64,000 nt of DNA from Toxonevra muliebris (taxonomy: Eukaryota > Arthropoda > Insecta > Diptera > Pallopteridae), in contig OY829326.1 of the NCBI GenBank assembly GCA_963691655.1, positions 137,534,998-137,598,997 of the forward strand, in the 5' to 3' direction. Both the position numbers and the translations under genes were made by a program. Positions 35,301-43,959 of this stretch are shown here, piece by piece. The notes below the pieces were generated by a model. The model searched no databases and was not told the DNA's origin. It saw nothing but the letters and a program-made list of their open reading frames with translations. Each line of letters starts with the position of its first letter. Positions within the stretch are counted from its first letter, which is position 1.

Positions 35301-38300
35301 AACTTTGTGGGAAGTGGCAACTCTGGTGTCAATTGAATTTTATACGGATGTATGCCCAAGTCTTTTCGCAAAATTCGCCAAGTTGAGGTCACAGAAAGGC
35401 AAACTCCTTGTGCACGACGAGGAATCAAGAGGTTTGGGTCTTGAGCCACACTTTCAGCATCACTTTCACCACTGCAATATTCTTGCTTAACCGCGCGTTT
35501 AGGCGTCGTACATGGGACTGCTCGATCAACAACCGGAACCACTTTGCTCGAATTTCGTTCAATTAATCGCTCGTTTGGACGATCATTTCGGCCGTAAATA
35601 TTTCGTAACTCGCGAAAAGTTTGGCGAATAGAACACAAGTTTTTATAATGTATAATGTATAGCGCTCCATGGAAAAATGGCGACTATAACCGAACATTTG
35701 CTATTGAAAAACCCTGTATATTCACGTACTTGCATCAAATTTTATTGCAAGAATAATTTATTTCACAAATCACAAAAATTCAATATGTTTTAGTTTTCCC
35801 AACACATAAATCATTTATTTTTAATTAAATTACACAATATGTGCAAAATGAATGCTTCACACTACAATGAAAAATATGGCATGCGAATTACATTCAAAAC
35901 AAACAGCTACTGTTTCGTTGTTTTGTCTGGTATACTAAGTTGCACGCATTAGTCTTCGAGACTCATGGTATGCATTGGAGGGGGGGTACAGTTGAAAAAT
36001 GTAAAGTTTGGTTAAATATATTCTAAAGTTTCAAAACTCAAAAAATTATATTATATTAAGAAGAAAACAGTAAAAGCATTTCTGAAGTTTCAAGTAAATA
36101 TATTATTTGGATTGGAAAGCGAATTGAATACGCTTGTGAGTCTTGAAGACTCATGATATGCAGCCTAAGGTTAAGAAAACGAATGAAATGTTGATCTCCT
36201 TTGGATAAAAATTTTCGATCGGAACTTTGCCTCAAAACGATGTTTCATTAGTATACGACTGGAACTGGTGCTAGTGATGCTAAGTGTAGCTGCTTTACGT
36301 TTAACCCTCGGATTAGTGGTAAGGCCCCCGAGGACCTTTTTGGTTTTAATTGAAAATTGCTTATACATTCTGTCAAATAAGTACCCGGAAATTTGAAATA
36401 AAACACAAACAACTTATCAATCATCTAAATTTATTATATCCCCTTCAAAATAGGCCCCTTCTGAGGCAATACACTTCTTCCAACGAACAATCCAATCATC
36501 GAAACACTTTTTAAAACTATATTCCGGGATGGCCTTCAGTTCTCGTTGCGAATTAGTTTTGATGTCTTCAATGCTCATTTTTGGCGCGCCATTCCGATGA
36601 TTGTTGACTTGTTTGCATGTCGTACTTGAAAACCCATGTCTCGTCACCAGTTATGATGCGTTCGATGAACGTTGGATCGGAATTTACGCGTTCAAGCATG
36701 TCTTCAGCCACCTTACTGCGATTCACTTTTTGAAGAAAATTCAGATCTTTTGGCACCAATCGCGCTGAGACTTTCCGCATACCCAAAACATCAACCAAAA
36801 TATGACGAGACATGTTCATTTCTTGGACTATCTCTCGCAAACTATAATGACGATTTTCGAGCACCATTTCCTTTATTTTGTCGACGTTTTCTTCAGTTGA
36901 AGAGGTCGATGGCAGTCCTGAACGTGGCAAATCGTTCACTTCTTCTCGCCCCTCTTTGAACGATTTATACCAATCGTAAACTTGAGTTTTCGACATGGTT
37001 GAATCATCAAATGTTTTTTTCAACATTTCCAACGTTTTGGCACAAGAAATTTCGTTTGAAACACAAAATTTCACACAAACTCTTTGTTCGATATTTTTAT
37101 CCATAGTAAAAATCGCAACGCACACAAAAGGTTGACTTGTTCTTAATGACGCCGTAACCAAACTAAATGACACATAGCAATAAAAATTCACAGAATAGTG
37201 GTTGACAGTTGTGCCAACCTGGGAAATATTTTTGAAATATTCTCAGAGGGAAAATTTAAAATGAGAATTTCCGGGTACTTATTTGACAGAATGTATCTGT
37301 GGCAATAAGGAATAACAGCTAAACTAAAAACCTGTTGCGTATTTTTCATTATAAAACCCAAAATATTGAAAGTTCTTAAATAATTATTGGAGTTTAATTA
37401 ATAAAAAACTATGGAGACTGCTAAATTGCAAAAATTTCTTGAGAACTTTCAACATTTTGGGATTTATAAAATAAAATACGCAGCAGGTTTTTATTCGACT
37501 TTTGAGTTTAGCTGTTATTCCTTATTGCCAAAGATATTTCGGCCAAGGTAAGGTACCCTGGAGAGACAATGTATTACAAGAATATTTTATTATGCTTCGT
37601 AGATTAGTGGCAAGGTCCGGTGGGACCGAATCTCTCAACGGTTTCTAATGGCACTAGGCCCACTTATTAATATGCCAATGCGTTTTGCTATTTTAGGTCA
37701 AATATTTCAAATTTTTTCATTGTAAAAGTTTGCAATAGAGGTCTCTGAAATAGGTCTACAATATTGCAGAGCACTCTAGCAGCAAAAAGTTATCTCAGAG
37801 TATGGGATTTGAGACTAAAACCAAATTCTTTTAAGTGCAAACAATAAACATGTTCTTCTGTTACCTGTCTACAATTTTGCTGAACATAGGTAATCCCTAA
37901 AAATAGACTTAAATCAGTCAATTATGCCGCGAAAATAGAAAATTAAGAAATATTGAGCCTATATATACAATGAATCACAAAATTGATCAGGAAACGCGGA
38001 AGGCCTCTAGATAACATTTGATTTCCTTCATTTATTCACCACGCAATTGGCAAAAAAAAAAAAATATTGGAGACCGCGCCACGAACGCTCGCATAACACG
38101 TTTTCCTCACATTAGAAAAGCTATGAAGTCTTTTGGAGTAGTTATCACAAGCAAACAGCTAGTACAAGGACGTGCACCTCCCAATTTGCAGAGCGGTCCA
38201 ATAGACTTTCATGCTATTTGTGTCGTGAGCAGAACAATCATCAATGAAAAACCAGAGCTTTCTGCTGTAATTGTATTAAACATTCAAAACAATTGCATAG

Positions 38301-41300
38301 GTTCAATACTTGTACTTTAGCCCCAAGTATAGAGCAACCAGAATAACAATTCATTTTAAAATTGAATTTTTTTAATAAAATAATTTATATTTAATGATAA
38401 TTCAATTGTCCGCAATGATTTGAGTGCTTTGAATGAGCATAAATTAATGTAGTCATATGCAATTTTCATACAATTGCTCATAGGTCCCTACGGACCTTAT
38501 CACTTTTTTAACAGAAAAATCTTACCACTAATCCGAGGGTTAAAAAAGGAATTGCCCTTTGACACAAACTGTTCTAATTTTTTTTCAATAATTATTTTTG
38601 TTAAAATTTGAGACATTTTTTTTATGAGACAATAGAATTTTACATAAACAATAAGCAAACAGTTAATAAATAAAAAATATTTGTACTTACACTTGGTAAT
38701 GCAATCGATGCTGGTGCTGAACTGTGCAAACGTTGTGAATCTTGAATGATTTGATGTTTTTCCGTATCTGACAGTGGCGAATTGACAACGTCGCGTAAAC
38801 GATTGCGCAAAGATTCATTTTCATATTTTAAATTTGTGATTTCCATTTGATTCTTTTCGTGGAGGCTCTACAAAAAATAAAAATTAAATAAATAAAAAAA
38901 AGAAAAGCGAAAAGACAAGAGAAAAAATACAAAGCAATAAGTAAAAAAAAATTAATAATAATAAAATGTAATAAATCAACTTTGAAAATGTAATAAAATC
39001 ACTGTTACAATTTATTGTTATTATTCTTGTTGTTGTTGTAAAATATCTGTATGAATACTTGTAAATATGTAGTACGAGTAGTTATGACAATTTGATGAAT
39101 CTGTGGCTGTCATTTAGCTTTTAATTTAAAAATTATTATTATTTCTTTTTCTACTTGTTGTTGTTTTTGCATTTGCTATTGTTATTATTATTATTATTGA
39201 TGTGTGCAATTGCGGTTTCACGTTTGAATTATTATTACAAAAATTTTTTGATTTCTTAACGGTTGAATTAAATTACATCAAGTGTGTGCACTGGTCTCTA
39301 CATAAACAGAAAAATATGCGGGGAATGTTAGGGTGGAAATTCTTGTTGCCACAGCAAAATATTCAAAGTGAATTTCTTTTCATTATTTTTGCAGCAAACA
39401 GTAAGCATTGTTTTTTTTTTTTTTTTGGTAAAATGCACGTTTTTGAAGGGATTTACTACATATCCCCCTTAGCACTTCGACTTCATTTCTGGTTTGCTGA
39501 ATTCGAAAACATTTGTTTGAAAATTGTAAAAATTCTTAATCGATCAGCCTCAAAATTTTACACAAGCTTTATAAATATATTTTTTAGTTTTAATTGATTG
39601 AAGGATTTATTTTTCTGAAAAATATTTATCATTTTATAAACAATTTTAGATAAAATTTTCATCAAAAAAAAATGCCCTAAGTTTCCCGTACCAAAACGTA
39701 TATAACCTCTTAAGCAAGATCTAAAATAGAGCAGCAACGAAATTTTTATTTTTTTAGGCGATTTCATATGGAATGACTCAGATACTAATAGATTTTCGTG
39801 TCATAGCCCCTGTAGATAGCAGTGCGATTGTCTTCATTTATCCACCTCGTGAGGTTTGTATTCACCTTAATTTAAACTTTGAGATCTAAATGAACTTGTT
39901 AAATTAGGGTACGCCTAAAAATCGAAGTAATGCTCTAGCTGGAGAGAGTTCCTTTCTCGCCTTGTTTTTTGACTAGCACTAGTATGATAGTACATAAGCT
40001 TATTAGCTAAGTTGTTCTTAATGTGGCACATCAAGGCCGTATTTAGGGGGGGGGGGGGGGGGAGGGGGGGGGGGGTGGAGGGTTCTTTTTTACTTCCATC
40101 GGGTTTTTTTTTTCTAAAAAGTCGAATATAAAAAATAAATTTGAAATCTTAGTTACACTAAGCGATCAAATCCGATTTGTTTTTTTTCGACATGAGGTTT
40201 GACTAGGGATTCAAAAAGAGAAGGTGATACTGAGCACTCCTGCATTCATAGTTTTTCTGGGTCAGTAACTGTTTTTGATTAAAGGTTTCGTCCTGAATCA
40301 GTTTGAAAAGTTTAAAAATTAATAAAAATAGAAAAACTTATCGGATCCTTGTAAAGTAAGACTTGCTTGAACCCCATTTTTTTTCCTAAAACGTTACGTG
40401 ACGGGAAGTTTTTGACCTCATATTCGTGTTCAACGTGAAAAATTCTTTCGCGAAAACTCCATCTTATTAGCAAAACTCATCTTAAAATTAATTTTATAAC
40501 GCATTATTGCTCAGAGCACCACGACTAGAAAGATCTCTTTCAATGCTGTGACTTCACGAATTTAGGGAATATAAGCCAACCTCATCCGAGTTCCTTATCA
40601 TTGATAATGGCCCAAATTCCCAATAATGATCATTTGAAAAAAATGAGCCTCTACTATTTTTGGTAATTTTTTTGAGGTTGGGTACATCATCAGTAGTGGG
40701 AAGTCAATGAGTTAATGAAATTATGTCCCTCACGAATGCACTAGAATGCACATTGAATAATATTTATTTGAAAAAATTTAATTTGATTATTCTGAGGATT
40801 TGTTGTCACTTTTGGCCATTTTTTTTTTAGGTTAAGATTAAAAAAATCGGAAATTTTTTCCTAAAATTTAATTTTATAGTATTTAATTTAATGTATCATT
40901 TATTTAATTTATTGTATTTAAAAATCAGTTTGATAAAAATTATTTATGAATATTTTCTTCGAATGAAAACCCTCCCCCCCGAAAAAAATTTCTGGCTACG
41001 GCCCTGCGGTACATCCTTTCCCATAGATCCCTTTTCCAAAAATAGATCCCTTTTAGTTTGGCCAAACTGGATTATAAATACATACAATAAATACAACTGC
41101 GCAATATCTGTGGTTGAGCCTTACCCTATCAATTCGTCCGAAATTAAAATCTGCTCAAGTAACTTACAGAATAATCAAGCAACAACTTTATTAAGCTACA
41201 TTTCGTGAGAATTTTAAGTCCAAATTGCTAGTTTTAAACAATAACTCAAATTAACATTAACTCACCTGCATTTTTAATAATTCCGATTTTAATTTTGTTA

Positions 41301-42164
41301 CTTCATTTTGATATGGTAACATTTCTGCAATTCGTGACTCAAGAATAAGTTTTTCACGTCCTAAATGTTCCAATTGCGATTGTAATTCTTGCATTTTGTT
41401 GTTGGCCTTAAGAAAAGAAACAATTGAAATCAGATAAATTTGCAAAATAAAAATAAAAAATTAAATGAGGTCAATGCCTTCATTACCTCTAAAAGTTGTT
41501 GCTGTTCGTTATTAATTAATTGGTAATTAGCAGCGGCATTGGCAATTGCTGCATTCAGTTTATACAAATCATTGCAATCGAGTTTGGAAGAACCTGCTGC
41601 TGCTGCTGCTGTTGTTGCTTGAGTTACACCGCCAGGATGATAATTATTATTTGATGCAGAGGATGAGGATGTTGTTGTAACCGCGGAATTTTGATTTCCC
41701 GGTGCAACAGCAATTGTCGTCATTACATTAACAGCATTGCCAGGTGGTATTGAATGATATTGTTGCTGTTGATGTTGCTGCTGATGCTGATGTTGCTGCT
41801 GTTGTTGATCAACTGGTATTGGCAATTGCTTTGGTTGTTTTTGTCCTTTTTTTATTGCACCTTTTGTTTTCTTATGTGGTAAAGTGTTGGCGTTAATGCT
41901 TTGCAATGAATCAGACGTACCGCTATATGTTCCTGCTACTAATTGTGGATCACCAACATCGACGCCACGTTCTGATGCTGCATCAATATGGGGATAGAAT
42001 TTGGTTGTTGGTGGATGTTGTTGTTGCTGCTGCTGCGGCTCGTTGTCAACAGCAGAATTTAATGATGTTGTTGATTGTGATTTGTGACGATTGCTATTGG
42101 AATGTTTACTAGATCCAGAGGGTCCTCCTTGACCTCTGCGGAATAATGATTTTAGTTTGATCAT
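23271..42164 (-). CDS. SPECC1L: Cytospin-A/SPECC1L orthologue, whole gene (11 coding exons)
   Basis: This gene encodes a cytoskeletal cross-linking protein of the cytospin family; vertebrate members bind actin and microtubules and act in adhesion and cell shape. The coding exons join to about 1017 residues (human SPECC1L is about 1117). Residues 1-226 are low-complexity and rich in Q, S, N and A; about 227-804 are coiled coil; about 911-1015 are a single CH domain with the family-typical [19 protein letters not shown] and ERPDW motifs. All ten introns are GT-AG and every junction keeps frame: nine phases are 0 or paired 1/1 across short introns. The start is ATG at 42164 ([11 protein letters not shown]) and the stop is TGA at 23273-23271. 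D. melanogaster CG13366 is, from memory, the fly orthologue. No stop or frameshift is seen. A short alternative first exon further upstream cannot be excluded. Confidence 0.93.
23361..25828 (-). other. Cytospin intron 10
   Basis: 2468 bp, GT-AG. Contains no recognised element; a GC-richer stretch near 24110-24440 and one near 25010-25150 hold no gene that I can support. Confidence 0.7.
25829..26103 (-). CDS. SPECC1L: Cytospin coding exon 10 (most of the CH domain)
   Basis: Completes the split glycine, then [20 protein letters not shown] and the CH core including [19 protein letters not shown] and [20 protein letters not shown], ending [11 protein letters not shown] at donor GTAAGT. These motifs are almost invariant in animal cytospins. 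The frame continues into intron sequence after the donor, so an ORF caller would add false residues there. Confidence 0.93.
26176..26320 (-). CDS. SPECC1L: Cytospin coding exon 9
   Basis: 48 codons plus one base. Begins [19 protein letters not shown], has a short Q run, and ends SKSLLS with the first base of a split glycine codon; donor GTTTGT, acceptor CATTAG. The Q run and linker vary between species, but the phases match exons 8 and 10 exactly. Confidence 0.85.
26321..27887 (-). other. Cytospin intron 8, 3' part
   Basis: Intronic. Contains a ct microsatellite near 26562-26579 and two plus-strand frames of 67-81 codons (26824 and 27426) that I could not assign. The stretch 27630-27830 has debris-like coding composition, possibly from a non-LTR element. 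Confidence 0.5.
27890..29138 (-). mobile_element. maT-type (DD37D) mariner transposon, 1249 bp
   Basis: Both ends are present: cagggtgacaatcgtaaagt from 27890 and its near-perfect complement ending at 29138 (26-bp terminal repeats with one mismatch), flanked by TA at 27888-27889 and 29139-29140. It lies in cytospin intron 8 in the same orientation as the host gene. The length and single ORF are standard for the group. Because both ends are nearly identical and the ORF is almost intact, the insertion looks young. Confidence 0.95.
28012..28983 (-). pseudogene. maT-type mariner transposase with one in-frame stop
   Basis: The frame runs from ATG 28983 ([20 protein letters not shown]) to a stop at 28012, 323 codons, the usual length. 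Residues about 10-110 form paired helix-turn-helix domains ([37 protein letters not shown]). Catalytic aspartates lie in [15 protein letters not shown] and [16 protein letters not shown], with 37 residues between the second and third, the DD37D signature of the maT group. One TAA after TAGRV interrupts the middle; no other break is seen. It is therefore a single-nonsense pseudogene. Confidence 0.92.
29590..29865 (-). mobile_element. Non-LTR retrotransposon 3' fragment (zinc-knuckle end)
   Basis: The minus strand reads [20 protein letters not shown], matching the C-terminal cysteine-histidine motif (C-x-x-C...H...C) that ends the second ORF of many R1/Jockey-type elements; the first expected cysteine codon is TGA here. 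GYCGLRR upstream and a further stop show it is decayed. Intronic in cytospin. Confidence 0.55.
30133..30264 (-). CDS. SPECC1L: Cytospin coding exon 8 (serine-rich linker)
   Basis: 44 codons, phase 0, acceptor ATTATAG and donor GTTAGT. Begins [19 protein letters not shown]; a disordered Ser/Thr-rich linker ahead of the CH domain. It is followed by the 3.8 kb intron 8, which holds a maT mariner. Confidence 0.85.
30348..30493 (-). CDS. SPECC1L: Cytospin coding exon 7
   Basis: Completes the split codon, then [20 protein letters not shown] and the conserved [15 protein letters not shown] motif before donor GTATGT. The motif is diagnostic for cytospins. Introns 6 and 7 are 70 and 83 bp. Confidence 0.9.
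30564..30732 (-). CDS. SPECC1L: Cytospin coding exon 6
   Basis: 56 codons plus one base; begins [20 protein letters not shown], a family-conserved coiled-coil stretch. The glutamine codon at its end is split, C in this exon and AA in the next. Donor GTAAGC, acceptor ACGTAG. Confidence 0.9.
30733..31787 (-). other. Cytospin intron 5
   Basis: 1055 bp. Holds a copy (31387-31417) of the gagtttagctgttattcctt motif that forms the inverted repeat at 37.3-37.5 kb, and a 15-bp tandem ctatcgttatcccaa near 31451. Nothing coding. Confidence 0.6.
31788..31931 (-). CDS. SPECC1L: Cytospin coding exon 5
   Basis: 48 codons, phase 0. Begins [17 protein letters not shown] and ends ETELRKQE before donor GTAAAT; acceptor AATAG. 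Continues the coiled coil. Confidence 0.88.
32032..32988 (-). CDS. SPECC1L: Cytospin coding exon 4 (main coiled coil)
   Basis: 319 codons, phase 0 at both ends. The open frame extends 34 codons upstream of the first methionine, to an acceptor CGCACAG; that stretch holds [15 protein letters not shown], a signature strongly conserved in SPECC1/SPECC1L. It then runs [19 protein letters not shown] followed by a long alpha-helical coiled coil to the donor GTAAGAG after CAG. The G+C content and codon use are clearly higher than in the flanking introns, which marks it as real coding sequence. Confidence 0.93.
32989..33590 (-). other. Cytospin intron 3, 3' part
   Basis: Intronic sequence with no recognised element; short ORFs look random. 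Confidence 0.5.
33600..33800 (-). mobile_element. Mariner-like transposase fragment (third catalytic Asp region)
   Basis: The minus strand reads [18 protein letters not shown] then a stop, the block around the last catalytic Asp. Just upstream in another frame [15 protein letters not shown] corresponds to the block after the second catalytic Asp. Frames are shifted. It probably belongs to the same element as 35261-35716, separated by later insertions. Confidence 0.6.
34265..34465. repeat. Long hairpin (foldback), arms about 75-80 bp
   Basis: aacttcttgtgaactaaacg at 34301-34320 and its exact complement cgtttagttcacaagaagtt at 34413-34432 sit inside longer arms (34265-34340 and 34384-34465) with only a few mismatches and a loop of about 43 bp. 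It interrupts the decayed mariner-like element in cytospin intron 3. Confidence 0.85.
35261..35716 (-). mobile_element. Mariner-like transposase N-terminal fragment and terminal end
   Basis: The minus frame from 35638 reads [20 protein letters not shown], then [24 protein letters not shown] and [20 protein letters not shown], the helix-turn-helix DNA-binding half of a mariner-like family. The catalytic half is missing here; remnants lie at 33.6-33.8 kb. ttgaaaaaccctg (35704-35716) followed by TA is the likely terminal repeat. Internal frames are disturbed. Confidence 0.65.
36366..37293 (-). mobile_element. Internally deleted mariner nested in the piggyBac-like element
   Basis: Ends cattctgtcaaataagtacc (from 36366) and its complement (to 37293) form near-identical terminal repeats of about 26 bp, flanked by TA at 36364-36365 and 37294-37295. 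At 928 bp it is about 350 bp shorter than a full mariner. It lies inside the 36305-38539 element, so it inserted later. Confidence 0.93.
36417..37104 (-). pseudogene. Mariner transposase with the catalytic core deleted
   Basis: From ATG 37104: [20 protein letters not shown], a helix-turn-helix region ([15 protein letters not shown]), [10 protein letters not shown] and the first catalytic Asp in [11 protein letters not shown]. After SEWRAKN (about 36585) the sequence jumps to [20 protein letters not shown] and the usual C-terminus [12 protein letters not shown] in another frame. The second and third catalytic aspartates are gone, so the protein cannot be active. Confidence 0.88.
37301..37529. 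repeat. Inverted repeat with about 80-bp arms
   Basis: ggcaataaggaataacagct at 37301-37320 pairs with agctgttattccttattgcc at 37510-37529, and the arms continue inward through aacctg(t/c)tgcgtatttt and ttgaaagttct. The spacer is about 65 bp. The arm motif also occurs singly at 31387-31417. Confidence 0.8.
38691..38867 (-). CDS. SPECC1L: Cytospin coding exon 3
   Basis: 59 codons, phase 0 at both ends. The acceptor is TTTGTAG before AGCCTC and the donor is GTAAGT after AGT. It begins [20 protein letters not shown] (coiled coil) and continues [18 protein letters not shown]. It lies between two large transposon-bearing introns. Confidence 0.9.
38868..40023 (-). other. Cytospin intron 2, 3' part
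   Basis: No coding feature. Contains (att)n and (ttg)n simple repeats near 39010-39200 and poly(T) near 39410-39426. Confidence 0.5.
40032..41006. mobile_element. Possible hAT-type element with a long poly-G end
   Basis: caaggccgta at 40032-40041 and the complement of tacggccctg (40997-41006) form short inverted ends. They are flanked by imperfect 8-bp duplications tggcacat (40024-40031) and cggtacat (41007-41014). Just inside the left end is a run of 17 G, an A and 12 G (40046-40075); just inside the right end is ccctcccccccc, its partner. No transposase was recognised. The imperfect target duplication keeps confidence low. Confidence 0.4.
41266..41406 (-). CDS. SPECC1L: Cytospin coding exon 2 (coiled coil)
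   Basis: 47 codons, phase 0 at both ends, acceptor CTTAAG and donor GTGAGT. It reads [20 protein letters not shown], a heptad-patterned coiled coil. Intron 1 upstream is only 80 bp, whereas intron 2 downstream is 2.4 kb. Confidence 0.9.
41487..42164 (-). CDS. SPECC1L: Cytospin coding exon 1 (N-terminal low-complexity region)
   Basis: Residues 1-226. It starts [11 protein letters not shown], then carries a basic serine-rich stretch, two glutamine/histidine tracts written with mixed CAG, CAA and CAT codons, and an alanine run before [16 protein letters not shown]. The donor GTAATG follows codon GAG (QQQLLE) in phase 0. The polyQ tracts are likely length-variable. The leader upstream on the minus strand is rich in CAA and CAG triplets, as in many fly 5' UTRs. 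Confidence 0.9.
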
Positions 42165-42660
42165 TGTGTTTTATGTGTGTATGGATGTTTGTAAATAGGA
42201 GAAGGTAATTCAATTTTCAAATTTAAAAACGCTTCTATTTCGAATTAAAATAGTTTTTATCTTGTTGTTGTTGTTGTCGTTGCAGTTGTTGCTGGCGCAA
42301 ACACTTTTAAAATTGTTGAATCAATTTGTGTTATTTTTGTTTAGTAATTGCCAAATAAGAAAATTTGGCTTAAATTAAAGTTAATTAAAGTTTGAAACTT
42401 TCATTTTCTTTCTAATAATTATTTTAATTTTACTGTTTCGTTGTTTCGCCTTCGTGTTTTTTTTTCCTTTATAATTTATTATTTTGTTTTTTTTTTGTTT
42501 CTTTCGGTAACACTTTTTTATTTATGTAATTTAATTTTTCTCGTCGTCAGTTTAAAATCTTATTTGCTAAAAGATAATTTAATTTTGATAATTTTTTAAA
42601 ACGTTTACTTTTTGCGCCTCAAAATTGTTGCTGTTGCGATATCGCTGCTGCTGTCTCATA
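42165..42660 (-). other. Probable 5' leader of cytospin
   Basis: Directly upstream of the cytospin start, the minus strand is rich in CAA and CAG triplets (around 42260-42290 and 42630-42655), a feature of fly 5' UTRs. No splice acceptor is evident close to the ATG, so the leader seems contiguous with exon 1. The transcription start was not located. Confidence 0.4.
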
Positions 42661-42769
42661 GTGAATTTATTAAACCATTTTATTCTTTCTCTTATATTCA
42701 GTTATGACGCAAAAATATTTAAGAAATTCTTTTCCTAGTCTGGTTTATAAAAAGAAAACGAATGTGAAA

Positions 42770-43940
42770 TGTTAACCCTTTCACTACCGACCTCTGAAAA
42801 TTTTGAATTTTTTTTTTGCGGATTCGTATTTAGCGACACAAACACAACTATTTTAAACAATTCATTTTCAAATATAATTTGTTTTGAACTTTACATGTGG
42901 AATAAAATCATAAAAAGTTGTAAAATAGCGCACAGAGTTTCCATTTTAAACCATCGCAAGGCCCTGCAAGAAAGGAAACTAATTAACCCAAAATATTGGT
43001 ATTCTTGAAAACATGAAAGACGGCCATATTTCTTACCAGACAGTTTCAAATCGTTTTTCGAATAACATTCCAGAACGAGAACTGTAGCTTAATAAAAATT
43101 TTTCAAAATGTTTTTAATAAAATTTATCATATTTTGATTTTTTGATAACCTTTGCTCTGACTATAAGACCCTAATTATTCATATAAAATCGAAATTCATT
43201 CCGAATACATATACATTAATAGTTGTGAAAGGATCAAAGCTTTCATTTTTAGACTTACCACCAGGAATATGAACTGCTTAAAAGGTAAACCCTTCCTAAC
43301 TAGTTCAACGACAGCCTTAATAACTGGAATGTTTCGGTGGTCAAGTACTTGACAAAAGAGTAAGTTTGTTATGTAAAGACAAGTACTAGACTGGACAAAA
43401 CATACTCTCACCAGCTTCGAGGAAAAAATCTAAGAGTAGAGTACTTTAAGAACTATCTGGTTATCAGAGAAAATAATAACAACTCCTTTTGATTTTTTTT
43501 AAAGATTCATATTGCCGCAGGTTTCAAAAAAACTGGGCAAAGTCCAAAATGAAATTGAAATGTTAATGTTGGATCCAAAAAAGCCACCACCTGAACTACG
43601 ATTCACTTTTCAATTATCTCTACGTGAGCAAGTATAAGGTGAGTCATGAGGCAAAACAAGTTTTGGATTACATCGATGGTAAAACACTGCGCAGTCATAG
43701 GCAACTAAAAGGTTAATGAACAAAGCGTGAAACAGTGGTGTTAGTTTGAAGGGAACCATTCAACGACTTTATAGACATTACTTTTAAAGAAAAATGTCCC
43801 AGAATTGGTTCTTGCACAAAAAAAAAAAAATATATGCTCTGTAAAGGATCCGAATGTTATAGGCAATATATTGGGAGATCCGAGATTAGCGATCTTTCTC
43901 AACTAAGTCTCCCCATTATACAGTACCCCGTGAGTACCGA
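42770..43940. other. Intergenic tract upstream of cytospin
   Basis: No supported gene. Parts (43200-43410, 43500-43760) have slightly coding-like composition but are broken and unrecognised. Confidence 0.35.
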
Positions 43941-43959
43941 AGTCGTTATGCTGATGGAC

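Larger units (their letters stand above)
36305..38539. mobile_element. piggyBac-like nonautonomous element with TTAA duplication
   Basis: Perfect 19-bp inverted ends ccctcggattagtggtaag (36305-36323; complement at 38521-38539) are flanked by TTAA on both sides (36301-36304 and 38540-38543). TTAA targets and ends starting with CCC are hallmarks of piggyBac-type elements. Without the nested mariner it is about 1.3 kb. No piggyBac transposase was recognised. A second gattagtggcaaggtcc motif at 37602-37618 suggests that the interior is composite. Confidence 0.82.

Noticed and set aside
38018..38320. 100-codon ORF in the piggyBac-like element; opposite strand shows FIDDCSAHD, reminiscent of pogo-type transposases
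   Set aside because: The surrounding residues do not fit a pogo catalytic core; too little to claim.
41906..42112. Plus-strand ORF opposite cytospin exon 1
   Set aside because: Antisense of the polyQ-rich exon; composition follows from that.
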